A DNA stretch of 64,000 nt from Lactobacillales bacterium (GTDB lineage: Bacteria > Bacillota > Bacilli > Lactobacillales > Streptococcaceae), in NCBI GenBank assembly GCA_031261175.1, contig JAISJW010000022.1:178154-242153 (forward strand). Reading direction: 5' to 3'. The notes under the pieces are model-generated. The model was not told the DNA's origin and did no database searches. It was given only the letters and a program-made list of their open reading frames with translations. A program made the position numbers and the translations under genes. Shown in pieces: positions 1 to 8,400 of this stretch. Positions within the stretch are counted from its first letter, which is position 1. Every line of letters starts with the position of its first letter.

Positions 1-177
1 CGCTCCAAGTTCTTCATTTCGGTCAAAGTTAAAGTACGCAATGTTTTTGAATTCTTTTTCGCCAAACTCTTTTAGTATCCATGTTTTTCCAACCTGCCTT
101 GCACCTTTTAAGATCAGCGGTTTTCTATTTTTTTTATTCTTCCATTTGATTAAATCATTCAGTTTTTCTCTGTTCAT
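1..177 (-). CDS. AAA-type ATPase, N-terminal part (gene runs off the left edge)
   Basis: The first 59 codons are visible, starting with ATG at 177 behind a GGAGGTGT ribosome binding site at 181-188. The protein opens with a short basic helix and then a Walker A motif, KGARQVGKT, followed by a segment ending in AYFNFDRNEE. This arrangement is typical of the AAA_14/DUF4143 group of predicted ATPases, which are common in accessory regions and whose biological role is poorly known. The rest, including Walker B and the C-terminal nuclease-like DUF4143 domain, lies outside the window, so the call rests only on the N-terminus. Three 32-bp-spaced repeats lie directly upstream. Confidence 0.7.
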   Translation of the reverse strand, partial: MNREKLNDLIKWKNKKNRKPLILKGARQVGKTWILKEFGEKEFKNIAYFNFDRNEELGA

Positions 178-226
178 AATACACCTCCAACTAAGAAGAG
201 TATAACAAAAAGTGTTTATTTTGTCA

Positions 227-316
227 AAACAACCCGCTATTTGTGTTGTTTTTTATAAAAATAACCAGCTATTTATGTTGTTTTTCGAAAAATTAACTAG
301 ATATTCGTGTTGTTTT
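227..316. repeat. Three imperfect direct repeats, 32-bp period
   Basis: The core AACCNGCTATTTNTGTTGTT recurs three times at an exact 32-bp spacing (about three helical turns) just upstream of the AAA ATPase start. The third copy is the most diverged. There are no unique spacers, so this is not a CRISPR array. The position suggests an operator read from one face of the helix, or a target of the encoded protein; this is inference. Confidence 0.7.
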
Positions 317-331
317 TCTTTTGCTTCAATC

Positions 332-380
332 AAAAAGTTACAGACTCGTAAGAATGCGCCTTGCGAGTCTGTAACTTTTT
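332..380. terminator. 17-bp perfect hairpin, probable bidirectional terminator
   Basis: Arms 332-348 and 364-380 are perfectly complementary (AAAAAGTTACAGACTCG and its complement) with a 15-nt loop. Both strands end in a T run, so it can terminate the toxin-antitoxin operon arriving on the minus strand. Confidence 0.75.
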
Positions 381-391
381 TGCATTACCTA

Positions 392-511
392 TTAACGATA
401 AACAACCGAGAACTGCGAACTTCCGCTCGCCACCGATTCCGCCGCATTCTTATCGATAAACGGCCCTGCGATCGTATTCCCAAAGTTGTCCACCACATAC
501 CAATTTCCCAT
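392..511 (-). CDS. Small 39-residue protein downstream of the RelE-like toxin
   Basis: A short reading frame with ATG at 511, preceded by a GGGGGAATT ribosome binding site, ends with TAA at 392-394. It encodes a compact peptide beginning MGNWYVVDNFGNTIAGPF. It starts 15 bp after the toxin stop, on the same strand and before the hairpin terminator, so it looks like the third gene of the toxin-antitoxin operon. No transmembrane segment or cysteine is evident. The family is not one I can name; it could be an accessory to the toxin or an independent small protein. The good ribosome site, tight spacing and protein-like composition support a real gene. Confidence 0.6.
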   Translation of the reverse strand: MGNWYVVDNFGNTIAGPFIDKNAAESVASGSSQFSVVYR

Positions 512-526
512 TTTGAATTCCCCCTA

Positions 527-793
527 TTAATATATTTTTCTTCTATGTCCAACCGTAATCGCATGAATAATTAATTCTGCATCTTCGATTTGCACAATAA
601 CTCGATAATCTCCAATTCGATATCGCCACATACCCGCGTGATTGCCCACCAAAGCTTTAGCATTGGCATATGGGTTTTCTCGCCCATCAACATTATCATG
701 CAGCCATTGCAATATTCTTTTTGCTACCGCTTTATCTAACTTCCTGATTTGCTTATCAAACTTTTCTGTTCGTCTAATTTGATATTTCCCCAT
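527..793 (-). CDS. RelE/ParE-family type II toxin
   Basis: The 88-residue protein has the RelE/ParE fold signature: N-terminal KFDKQIRKLDKAVAKRILQWL helices, then GMWRYRIGDYRVIVQI in the central strands and a C-terminal HAITVGHRRKIY with the basic and aromatic residues typical of RelE-type mRNA interferases. Such toxins usually cleave mRNA in the ribosomal A site and are neutralised by the upstream antitoxin. The start ATG at 791-793 overlaps the antitoxin stop by one base (TAATG), indicating translational coupling. A RelE activity rather than ParE gyrase poisoning is the likelier reading but is not proved by sequence. Confidence 0.9.
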   Translation of the reverse strand: MGKYQIRRTEKFDKQIRKLDKAVAKRILQWLHDNVDGRENPYANAKALVGNHAGMWRYRIGDYRVIVQIEDAELIIHAITVGHRRKIY

Positions 794-1020
794 TACTTAA
801 TACCAAACTCCGCATACAAGTCATCCATCGGTTGCGACTTCGATCCGCCAGCAACCCATTCGGCAATTGATTCGTCACCGACTTTTGCATCATATTCATC
901 TTCAAGCTGCTCAAAAGTTTTTCTCTTCAACAACTCAGATATACTCAAACCTTCAAATTTCGCCATAAAATCGATAAAGTTTTTCTCTTCTTCCGTCACT
1001 CTAACTGATATAACTGCCAT
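793..1020 (-). CDS. RelB/DUF6290-like antitoxin
   Basis: The 75-residue protein starts MAVISVRVTEEEKNFIDFMAKFEGLSISELLK, a ribbon-helix-helix DNA-binding domain, followed by an acidic, flexible C-terminus ending AEFGIK that would wrap the toxin. I choose ATG at 1020 rather than the upstream GTG at 1029 because an AGGTGA site sits at the right distance. It would both neutralise the toxin and repress the operon through the palindrome in the promoter. Gene order is antitoxin then toxin. Confidence 0.88.
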   Translation of the reverse strand: MAVISVRVTEEEKNFIDFMAKFEGLSISELLKRKTFEQLEDEYDAKVGDESIAEWVAGGSKSQPMDDLYAEFGIK

Positions 1021-1046
1021 AATAATCACCTATTCCTTATATCACC

Positions 1047-1075
1047 ATTATAACACCAACTACATTTGTAGTCAA
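1047..1075 (-). promoter_or_regulatory. Promoter and operator of the toxin-antitoxin operon
   Basis: On the minus strand TTGACT (1070-1075) and TATAAT (1047-1052) are separated by exactly 17 bp. The palindrome ACTACA-TT-TGTAGT (1059-1072) overlaps the -35 box and spacer, as expected for an autorepressed RHH antitoxin operator. Confidence 0.8.
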
Positions 1076-1109
1076 GAATAGGTGGTTAGGCTTAATATTG
1101 TACGATTGT

Positions 1110-4100
1110 CTATCTACTTCTCAATTCTTTATATGAAACTTTCGCAACTTGGTGCATCACGAACTGATAGTATTCTGTATCTTTAAACAACTTCTCGTAA
1201 GCACTAGTATTCTCCATATATAACTTCATCGTCATTTTTTCAAACTCTTTTTTATACAGATCATTCACAAACATAGCCGAATCATTGTTCTTCGCCATAT
1301 GTTCCAGCTTGTGATCAGGATCATCCAGAGTTCCGTTAACAATGCTCGTCAAAATAACTCGATCAGCATCGCTAAACCCTTCGGGGAACCGACCATTAAC
1401 TCGGGCAATTATCTCTTCAAGAGTCTCATCTTCGTTCGGTGCTTTTAAACTGCTTCCAGCACCGTTAAGGTTTTCAAGAATACCCGCATCTTCGTCTTCT
1501 TTTACTAAAGGAATTGCTCCTTCAAAATCTTTGGTTATTTTGAAATATTCCAAACTTATTTTATCAGACAAATCAACATTGGCGCGTTTCTCAGCCGGCA
1601 AGAACGACAACAAATACTTCGCGAACATACTTTCTTCAAGCAGCTCCATATCGAGCATTCGAATCAACTGCGTAACGTAGCCGTAAATCTTGATAAACTT
1701 ACGCAACGATGCTCTGAAATCATATTTAACTTCATCCGACAAATCATTATAGCGGTCTACTACCGGTTTCAAAGCACTACTCATTCGTCCAAGCAAACGT
1801 TCGTCTTGCTTCTTAGATGCCGCTCGGTAAATTGCCATAACTTTTTCAATATCTGCGGAATTATAAATTTTAAATTCGCGCAATTTCATCTGCAAACTAT
1901 AAATAATATTTACGTCAATTTCGTGATCCAACGAAGTCTCTTCATAATAAGGTTGAAATGCTTCTAAAATCTCATTTTGCGTATTAACGAAATCCAAAAC
2001 GAAAGTATCATTCTTCCCTTGCATTGTCCGGTTCAACCGTGACAAAGTTTGCACCGCCTTGACTCCGCGCAACTTCTTATCAACAAACATCGTGTGCAAT
2101 AACGGCTCGTCAAATCCTGTTTGATATTTCTCTGCGACAATCAGCACGTTGAAATCTGGAGTGTGAAAAACATCTTTCAACTGATTTTCCTTAACACTTT
2201 TACCATCTTTCATAATGTTCAATTTCGGTTCTGTAAAGCTAGCACCATCATCGTCAACTTCGCCCGAGAACGCGACCAAAACATCCATATCCGCATAACC
2301 TTTTTCAGCGATATATTCTTTAAATGCCTTCATATAACGAACGGCGTGTAACCGTGATGCCGTAACAACCATCGCTTTTGCTCGCCCGTTGATAGCCGCT
2401 TTCGTCACTTCCCTAAACTGCTCAACCATAATCTGCGTCTTTTGCGCTAGTTCATACGGGTGCAATGATTCGAAGCGGGCAATTGCCCGGGTCGCCTCTG
2501 ACGTCGGAAGTTCTGGATTTTCTTCGATTTCTTTAGCGATTTTATACGACACGTTGTATGTCATATAGTTTTGCAACACATCTAAAATAAATCCTTCATC
2601 AATCGCTTGGCGCATCGAATAAATATGGAACGGTTTATACTTCCCATCGAGTTGCTTTTGTCCAAACGTTTCCAAAGTTACCTGTTTAGGAGTAGCTGTA
2701 AATGCAAAGAAGCTCAGATTCGGATGCTGTCCGTGGGCAAGTAATGTATTGACCATTTCATCTTGAGAATCGACTTCTTTAGCTTCGATTTCATCTTCGA
2801 GCTCTTGATATTCCTTCAACGCCTCGGTTTTATCGGACAAGGCAACCTTTAATTTCTGCGCGCTACTTCCCGTTTGCGAAGAATGGGCTTCATCGACGAT
2901 CACGGCGAAGTTGCGTTCTTTGATATCGTCGAGTTGGTCGAAGATAACCGGGAATTTTTGTAGCGTTGTGATAATGATTTTCTTGCCGTCGTTTATCGCA
3001 TTTTTCAAATCTTGCGCTGACTTGCCTTCGCCAATCGTCTCAACTAGACCCGGCTGGTGATCAAAACTCGTAATCGTGTTCTGCAGTTGGCGATCAAGCA
3101 CCGTTCTATCGGTCACTATGATGACTGTCGAGATAATCGATTCATCGGCCGCGTCGTGGGCGTTCGATAAATGATAGGCCAGCCACGCAATGGTGTTCGA
3201 TTTACCACTTCCTGCACTGTGTTGAATTAGATAGTTTTTACCCGTGCTGTTGAACAGGATATCTGCTTCAACCTTTTTAACCGCGTGCCATTGATGGAAT
3301 CTCGGGAAGATCAATTTGCCATCGTCAAGATTCATAAAGCGTTGTAAAATATCCATCAACGAATCTTTTTGCAAAACTTGTTCCCAAAGATAGCTTGTCG
3401 CATAGCCGGCGGTGTTTTCAGGATTGCCTTTTCCGCCAACTTCTCCCGGTCCGTTCGACCCTTGATTAAACGGCAAGAAATAAGTTTTCTTTCCATCTAA
3501 TTTTGTTGTCATCCAAGCCTCATAATGGTCGACGGCAAAATAGACTAAGAACCGGCGGTTAAATTGGAATGATAATTCGCGCGCATCGCGGTCATACATA
3601 AATTGCTTTTTCGCGTGTTCCACACTTTGATTGGTGAATTGATTTTTCAACTCAATCGCAACTAGCGGAATCCCGTTCAGCGACAACACCATATCAATCG
3701 TGTTACGATTGTTAGGGCTATACGCAAATTGGCGCGTGCAAGTCAAAATATTTTTGCGATAATTATCCATCGCCTCTTGATTCAACCTTGAACCCGGTTT
3801 GAAATAAACGAATTTCAGCGGTACGCCGCGATCCTTGATTCCGCCCCGCAAAACATCAAGTAAACCTCGACTTTGAACCTCGTCATCAAACCGCTTATAT
3901 AACTTCTCTGGTGCATCGCCCTTATAAATCGTTTCATAGCGTTTCCAAGCTTTTGGCTGCGTTTCTTTAACAAATGAAACTAATTTTTCCAAATCAATTC
4001 CTCGCTCAGCATCGAATCCACCATCCTGAAAAACTTCCTTCTGATATCCACCGTCAAAAGACGTCAAAAACGACTCAATATCCTGCTCAAACCTAATTTC

Positions 4101-4118
4101 TTTATTTTCTAATGCCAT
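1110..4118 (-). CDS. hsdR: Type I restriction enzyme R subunit HsdR
   Basis: This 1002-residue protein is the ATP-dependent translocase and endonuclease of a type I restriction system. An N-terminal nuclease domain carries the D...ELK motif (DMVLSLNGIPLVAIELKNQ, about residues 140-165). Two RecA-like motor domains follow, with Walker A SAGSGKSNT, the DEAH box VIVDEAHSSQ and FTATPK. A helical C-terminal domain would contact the methylase. Length is normal for HsdR and no frameshift is seen. It begins 2 bp after the HEPN gene and is last in the operon hsdM-hsdS-HEPN-hsdR. It would restrict DNA lacking the modification placed by HsdM/HsdS. Confidence 0.95.
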   Translation of the reverse strand: MALENKEIRFEQDIESFLTSFDGGYQKEVFQDGGFDAERGIDLEKLVSFVKETQPKAWKRYETIYKGDAPEKLYKRFDDEVQSRGLLDVLRGGIKDRGVPLKFVYFKPGSRLNQEAMDNYRKNILTCTRQFAYSPNNRNTIDMVLSLNGIPLVAIELKNQFTNQSVEHAKKQFMYDRDARELSFQFNRRFLVYFAVDHYEAWMTTKLDGKKTYFLPFNQGSNGPGEVGGKGNPENTAGYATSYLWEQVLQKDSLMDILQRFMNLDDGKLIFPRFHQWHAVKKVEADILFNSTGKNYLIQHSAGSGKSNTIAWLAYHLSNAHDAADESIISTVIIVTDRTVLDRQLQNTITSFDHQPGLVETIGEGKSAQDLKNAINDGKKIIITTLQKFPVIFDQLDDIKERNFAVIVDEAHSSQTGSSAQKLKVALSDKTEALKEYQELEDEIEAKEVDSQDEMVNTLLAHGQHPNLSFFAFTATPKQVTLETFGQKQLDGKYKPFHIYSMRQAIDEGFILDVLQNYMTYNVSYKIAKEIEENPELPTSEATRAIARFESLHPYELAQKTQIMVEQFREVTKAAINGRAKAMVVTASRLHAVRYMKAFKEYIAEKGYADMDVLVAFSGEVDDDGASFTEPKLNIMKDGKSVKENQLKDVFHTPDFNVLIVAEKYQTGFDEPLLHTMFVDKKLRGVKAVQTLSRLNRTMQGKNDTFVLDFVNTQNEILEAFQPYYEETSLDHEIDVNIIYSLQMKLREFKIYNSADIEKVMAIYRAASKKQDERLLGRMSSALKPVVDRYNDLSDEVKYDFRASLRKFIKIYGYVTQLIRMLDMELLEESMFAKYLLSFLPAEKRANVDLSDKISLEYFKITKDFEGAIPLVKEDEDAGILENLNGAGSSLKAPNEDETLEEIIARVNGRFPEGFSDADRVILTSIVNGTLDDPDHKLEHMAKNNDSAMFVNDLYKKEFEKMTMKLYMENTSAYEKLFKDTEYYQFVMHQVAKVSYKELRSR

Positions 4119-4120
4119 AA

Positions 4121-5329
4121 TTATTCTTCGCTCTCCTCATCAAATGAAATAGGCGTTACACTATCAAACTCCAAATTTGGAAATTTCATCACGCTAGTAA
4201 TCGACTCGACTTGCGTTCTATTGTAATCTAATATATCTTGCAACGGGCGCAATGTTTCGCTCATCGCATTAATAACCGCAACGCTTGGTGCCATCATTTT
4301 TGAAATTTTATCTGTATACTCACTCAACCACGAAAAGGATGGTAATTTTATAGCTGCAATTATTTCTCCCATTCTTTCGCTCGCAATTCTAATAGACTCT
4401 ACATATTCTTGAGATCTTTCGAGGCTAGCCGCTTCAAATATTTTGGCTCCGAATTTATTGTATATTACAGTGTCGCATAAAGAGTACAGCATATTTATGA
4501 ATTGCTTTGATTCTTTTTTTATAAACTCATATTCTTCAAAACTAACCGATTTATTATGTGCTACCTTATTTCTTATTTTATTAAATTCTAATATGAACGC
4601 TTCTACATTGACTACTTTAAATTCATCAGCGATTATCGGTTTGAAATATCGCTCCCAAACAGACGTATACTCTTCCAAAATCTCGCCGTTCGAAATTCTT
4701 TGTAAAATCCCCAACACTGCTGATTCCTCTAACAAAATTATATCACTCACATTTTTGGTTTGATTTTTCAATCCTACAAAAAGTTTTATAAATATAAATT
4801 TCTCCAAATCAGAAATAGTCATTTCATCAAATATATGTTCGCTTTTAGCACTTTTTTGATTGCTTTTTAGCTTTTTTATTTTAGTTTTATCTAAAAAATG
4901 ATTTTCCCACCCTTTGCCATGATCAAGAGAAAACGTCAACACTAATAATTTTCTCAAATTATTTTCCATCTCATTAATTATCGGATATAGCTTTCCTGAA
5001 TAATAAGCCGAAAGTGGTTTGTTTAGAAAAGTGATTTCATAATCATTTTTGCTACAGTGCTTTTTTAATTCGTATTTGAACTCATCGTAATATTTCATGT
5101 GCTGGTATCTAACATCAGTTATTGCATCTACCCATGCAAATAATATTCCATCGTCAACTTTGGCATCAATATTAAAAATAATTGATTTATTTATATCACT
5201 TGTTCGAAATGATAGTTCATCTCCTTCATACGAGAATGAGTCGTTCGAAAAGACTGAATCATATAGATTTTCAATTGATATTCCTTCTAGTTTAGGTATA
5301 ATTACAACTTCAAACGTCAATTTAGCCAA
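4121..5329 (-). CDS. HEPN-domain protein embedded in the type I restriction operon
   Basis: This 402-residue protein lies between hsdS and hsdR with 1-2 bp gaps, so it is part of the operon. Residues 115-145 (YPIINEMENNLRKLLVLTF) resemble the first helix of HEPN/Swt1-like domains. Residues 243-280 contain KIRNKVAHNK, an R-x4-H motif (R253, H258) that forms the RNase active site in HEPN families. The N-terminal 100 residues look like a beta-rich domain and the C-terminus (300-402) is helical. HEPN proteins are often RNases that kill or arrest phage-infected cells; PrrC is the known precedent for an anticodon nuclease kept silent by a type Ic restriction enzyme. A similar guard role here is inference. 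The gene is more AT-rich than hsdR and hsdM. Confidence 0.7.
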   Translation of the reverse strand: MAKLTFEVVIIPKLEGISIENLYDSVFSNDSFSYEGDELSFRTSDINKSIIFNIDAKVDDGILFAWVDAITDVRYQHMKYYDEFKYELKKHCSKNDYEITFLNKPLSAYYSGKLYPIINEMENNLRKLLVLTFSLDHGKGWENHFLDKTKIKKLKSNQKSAKSEHIFDEMTISDLEKFIFIKLFVGLKNQTKNVSDIILLEESAVLGILQRISNGEILEEYTSVWERYFKPIIADEFKVVNVEAFILEFNKIRNKVAHNKSVSFEEYEFIKKESKQFINMLYSLCDTVIYNKFGAKIFEAASLERSQEYVESIRIASERMGEIIAAIKLPSFSWLSEYTDKISKMMAPSVAVINAMSETLRPLQDILDYNRTQVESITSVMKFPNLEFDSVTPISFDEESEE

Positions 5330-5330
5330 C

Positions 5331-6590
5331 TCAAACCTCTTTCTTTCCGGTTACGTATTCGAAGATTATTGATTTTTTATAATTTTCGTATTCTACCACC
5401 AATTCGCTTTTTTCTGAAATCAACGATTCAATATCAGCAGATAACTTATCCAAGCTATCAGCAATTTCATTTTGTTCTTCTATTTGAGGCAAAGCCAACT
5501 TTAATTGTTTTATATCGTTATATGTGACTCCCTGCCGTACTCCAGACCCCATACCGTAATATCCTTTATTAATATCAAATGCATATAATTGATAGTAAAC
5601 AAATTTACTGTTGATTTTCAATTGTGGTCGCATAGTAATATAAGCAGATGTGATTATTCCTTTTTCCTCGACGAATCCTTGTCTAAGACTAGTATGATCG
5701 TTTTGTAGATCTGTCATCCTTAGCACAATATCTTTATAATTTATGATATTATATCCCTCGAACGATTCAGGTAATAATCCATCTCCGCCGTTAATGTTCT
5801 TTCGTTTTAGTTTGCCGTAAGACAAGGATAATAGGTTAGTTTCAACAAGATTTTTATTTTTATCTTTAACTTGAGTAAAATATTGCGAAATCGAATTAAT
5901 ACTCCACTTTTCGGGGATTTGGCCGATCCAATCGATGTGGCTGTCTTTGAGTGGGGCGTTGGGGTTGAGGCCGCGGGTGACGGCTTCGGTGATGATTGAT
6001 TGTTTATATTTTTTCAACTCTTCAATCGACTCTTTCGTCTCACCAATAATCGAATCAATGGTTGATATTTTCTCATCAATAAGAGAAACTATTGCGTTTT
6101 GTTCGATTAATTTAGGCAAAACTAGTGGCAATTTGCATATATCACTATACGTTACTCCCTGACGAACGCCAGAACCCATACCGTAATATCCTTTAACGAT
6201 ATCGAAAGCAAATAGTTGATAATAAACAAACTTACTATCTACTTCGTTTCGTTTTCTGATAGTTATATATGCTGATGTTAATATGCCTTTTTCATTTACA
6301 ATACCTTGTCGTAAGCTGTTATGATCGTTTTGTAAATCTGTCATTCTTAAAACAACGTCATCTATATCAACAATATTATATCCTTCAAAACTTTCAGGTA
6401 ATAATCCGTCACCAGAATTAATATCTCGTCGTTTTATTTTGCCGTAAGAAAGAGATAATAAGTTAGTTTCTTGCATACCGATATTTTTTTGTTTATGGTG
6501 CTTAAAATATTGCGATATTTTATTTATTGACCAACTGTCTGGCATTGTTCCAAACCAATCAATTCCACTATCTTTCATTTGTCTGGTCAT
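5331..6590 (-). CDS. hsdS: Type I specificity subunit HsdS with two near-identical recognition domains
   Basis: The 419-residue protein has the standard layout of two target recognition domains (TRD1 about 5-163, TRD2 about 215-373), each followed by a conserved coiled-coil helix (165-205 and 375-412). The two TRDs are almost the same sequence: ETNLLSLSYGK, DGLLPESFEGYNI, LRMTDLQNDH, GYYGMGSGVRQGVTY all occur twice at an offset of about 210 residues. In ordinary HsdS the TRDs differ and specify two unrelated half-sites. Because the halves sit in two-fold pseudo-symmetry, identical TRDs predict a palindromic bipartite target. Its start overlaps the hsdM stop by one base. No truncation is visible. 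Confidence 0.95.
   Translation of the reverse strand: MTRQMKDSGIDWFGTMPDSWSINKISQYFKHHKQKNIGMQETNLLSLSYGKIKRRDINSGDGLLPESFEGYNIVDIDDVVLRMTDLQNDHNSLRQGIVNEKGILTSAYITIRKRNEVDSKFVYYQLFAFDIVKGYYGMGSGVRQGVTYSDICKLPLVLPKLIEQNAIVSLIDEKISTIDSIIGETKESIEELKKYKQSIITEAVTRGLNPNAPLKDSHIDWIGQIPEKWSINSISQYFTQVKDKNKNLVETNLLSLSYGKLKRKNINGGDGLLPESFEGYNIINYKDIVLRMTDLQNDHTSLRQGFVEEKGIITSAYITMRPQLKINSKFVYYQLYAFDINKGYYGMGSGVRQGVTYNDIKQLKLALPQIEEQNEIADSLDKLSADIESLISEKSELVVEYENYKKSIIFEYVTGKKEV
5331..6590 (-). repeat. Intragenic tandem duplication of about 630 bp within hsdS
   Basis: The two halves of hsdS are direct repeats at DNA level in long stretches, for example around 5550-5600 and 6175-6230, with silent and conservative differences elsewhere. 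This indicates TRD duplication or gene conversion with later drift. Confidence 0.8.
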
Positions 6591-8383
6591 TATTTCACCT
6601 CGCCATTTGCTAGAGCGTCAAACGATTTCATAATGCTTGCTTCGAGTTCCTTGATGCGAGAAGCGATTGTTTCACTTGCCTCGGGAGCGACGTATTTATA
6701 GAAAAGGCGTGTGAACGGGATTTCATATCCGATTTTAGTCCCTTTTTCGTCAATCCAAGCGCCGGGATTATATGGTAAAACTTCGCGCTCGAAATAATCC
6801 TCGATATTTTCTTTTAACGGAATATCTTCGGTATCTTTGGCATCTTTATCGGCAGTTGGTTTTCCTTTTTTCAAGATTATTTCCCCCGCTTCATCTTTAA
6901 GCGGCGTTTGAACGACAATTTTGCTAAAACCAAAATCTTCGTTATCGAAAATTTTAGATTCTAAAACGTTGCCAGCTACTTCGTAATTCTTTTCTTGGAA
7001 ATCGCCATAAGCTTGAACGATCGCATCGCGATTTGCCGTATCAATTTCAACACGTTTGCTACCGATGTTTTTACGACGTTTAACATACATTTGCGAAGCG
7101 TCGATTAATTGAATTTTGCCTGCACGTTCAGCCGATTTGTTTTTGCTGAAGATCCAGACATAAGTTGAGATTCCGGTATTGTAAAATAAATCGGTTGGCA
7201 GTTGAACGATGGCTTCAAGATAATCATTTTCAATTACATAGCGACGGATTTCTGATTCGCCACCGCCGGCATTGCCAGAGAATAGAGCTGAGCCGTTATG
7301 GACAATTGCCATTCGACCGTGATCTTTTAATTTGCTCAAGCCGTTTAATTGGAACAGTAATTGCCCATCGCTGATTTTCGGAGTACCTGGCGCAAAGCGC
7401 CCGTTTTCGCCAAGCGCGTGCTCAGCCTCAACCGCGTCTTTTGCCGTCTTCCAGTCGATACCGAATGGTGGATTTGAAATACAGTAGTCGAAAGTATAGC
7501 CAGGAAATTGATCCTCAGAGAGCGTATTCCCTTTTTTCATATTATCAGGATTTCCGCCACGAATCATTGTATCTGATTTGGCGATAGCAAAGGTTTCGGG
7601 GTTGAATTCTTGCCCGTAGGTCACGACGTCGACCGATTTGTTAAGCTCGTGAATACGCTCTTGCATCGCGCTCAGCATTTGGCTCGTCCCCATCGTTTGG
7701 TCATAGACCGTTTTCGTGATGTTTTGTTTAGTCAGGATGTCCTTGTCGTTGACCAACAATAGGTCGGTCATTAGGTAGATGATGTCGCGGCTGGTGAAGT
7801 GTTCCCCCGCACCCTCGTTGGTGCTTTCTGAGAAGCGTCTAACCAATTCTTCGAAGACGTAGCCCATATCAGTGCTTGTCATTTCGTCGGCGCCTAGTTT
7901 GGCTTTGGCCGAGTTGAATTCCGTGATGATTAGGAATAATGAGTTGTTATCAGCTAGTTTTGAAATTTGATTTTCGAACTCGAAGTTTTCGAGGATTTCT
8001 TGAACGTTTTCCGAGAATCCATTTAGGTAGGCTCGGAAGTTAGTTTCGATTTGATCAGCATCCGCTAATAGTTTATCGAAGGTGAACGGACTCGTGTTGA
8101 AGAAGTCGTAGCCGTTCGGGTTTTCCGGCGTTTTAGTCGCTTCTTTGATGAACATAGCGGCAAGTTCAGTAGCTTTGTCTTTATGCTGTTCAGCTGCTTT
8201 GATGACCGCTTCGTGCGTTGGTAGTAAGGTATCGTGAAGGCGTTTGATGACGGTCATCGGTAGAATTACTTTACCGTATTCGTAAGGTTTGTATGCGCCT
8301 CTTAATAAGTTGGCGATATTCCAAATTAGGTTTGATTTTTCTTGAACGTTAGCGTTAGTTTGTTTTGTGTGATTGTTTTCCAT
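6590..8383 (-). CDS. hsdM: Type I DNA adenine methyltransferase HsdM
   Basis: The 597-residue protein starts with the helical N-terminal domain of HsdM (NLIWNIANLLRGAYKPYEYGKVILPMTVIKRL) and continues into an N6-adenine methylase domain. The catalytic motif IV is intact (YCISNPPFGIDW). The SAM-binding motif reads VYDQTMGTSQML rather than the textbook DPxCGTGGML; I recall variants like this in other HsdM proteins, so it need not mean inactivity. With HsdS it forms the methylase that protects host DNA and anchors HsdR. It is the first gene of the operon, and its leader carries three palindromes. Confidence 0.95.
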   Translation of the reverse strand: MENNHTKQTNANVQEKSNLIWNIANLLRGAYKPYEYGKVILPMTVIKRLHDTLLPTHEAVIKAAEQHKDKATELAAMFIKEATKTPENPNGYDFFNTSPFTFDKLLADADQIETNFRAYLNGFSENVQEILENFEFENQISKLADNNSLFLIITEFNSAKAKLGADEMTSTDMGYVFEELVRRFSESTNEGAGEHFTSRDIIYLMTDLLLVNDKDILTKQNITKTVYDQTMGTSQMLSAMQERIHELNKSVDVVTYGQEFNPETFAIAKSDTMIRGGNPDNMKKGNTLSEDQFPGYTFDYCISNPPFGIDWKTAKDAVEAEHALGENGRFAPGTPKISDGQLLFQLNGLSKLKDHGRMAIVHNGSALFSGNAGGGESEIRRYVIENDYLEAIVQLPTDLFYNTGISTYVWIFSKNKSAERAGKIQLIDASQMYVKRRKNIGSKRVEIDTANRDAIVQAYGDFQEKNYEVAGNVLESKIFDNEDFGFSKIVVQTPLKDEAGEIILKKGKPTADKDAKDTEDIPLKENIEDYFEREVLPYNPGAWIDEKGTKIGYEIPFTRLFYKYVAPEASETIASRIKELEASIMKSFDALANGEVK

Positions 8384-8400
8384 TTTAATGGGTTCTCCTA

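Noticed and set aside
227-316. Possible CRISPR array
   Set aside because: The three copies make up the whole 32-bp period, leaving no spacers, and no cas gene is nearby.
212-574. A plus-strand 120-codon frame
   Set aside because: It runs through the repeats and the terminator hairpin and is antisense to the 39-residue gene; composition is not protein-like.
6590-8383. HsdM as inactive because motif I reads DQTMGTSQML
   Set aside because: I recall this variant in other HsdM proteins, and NPPF is intact; unlike the 8533-10290 protein it is probably active.
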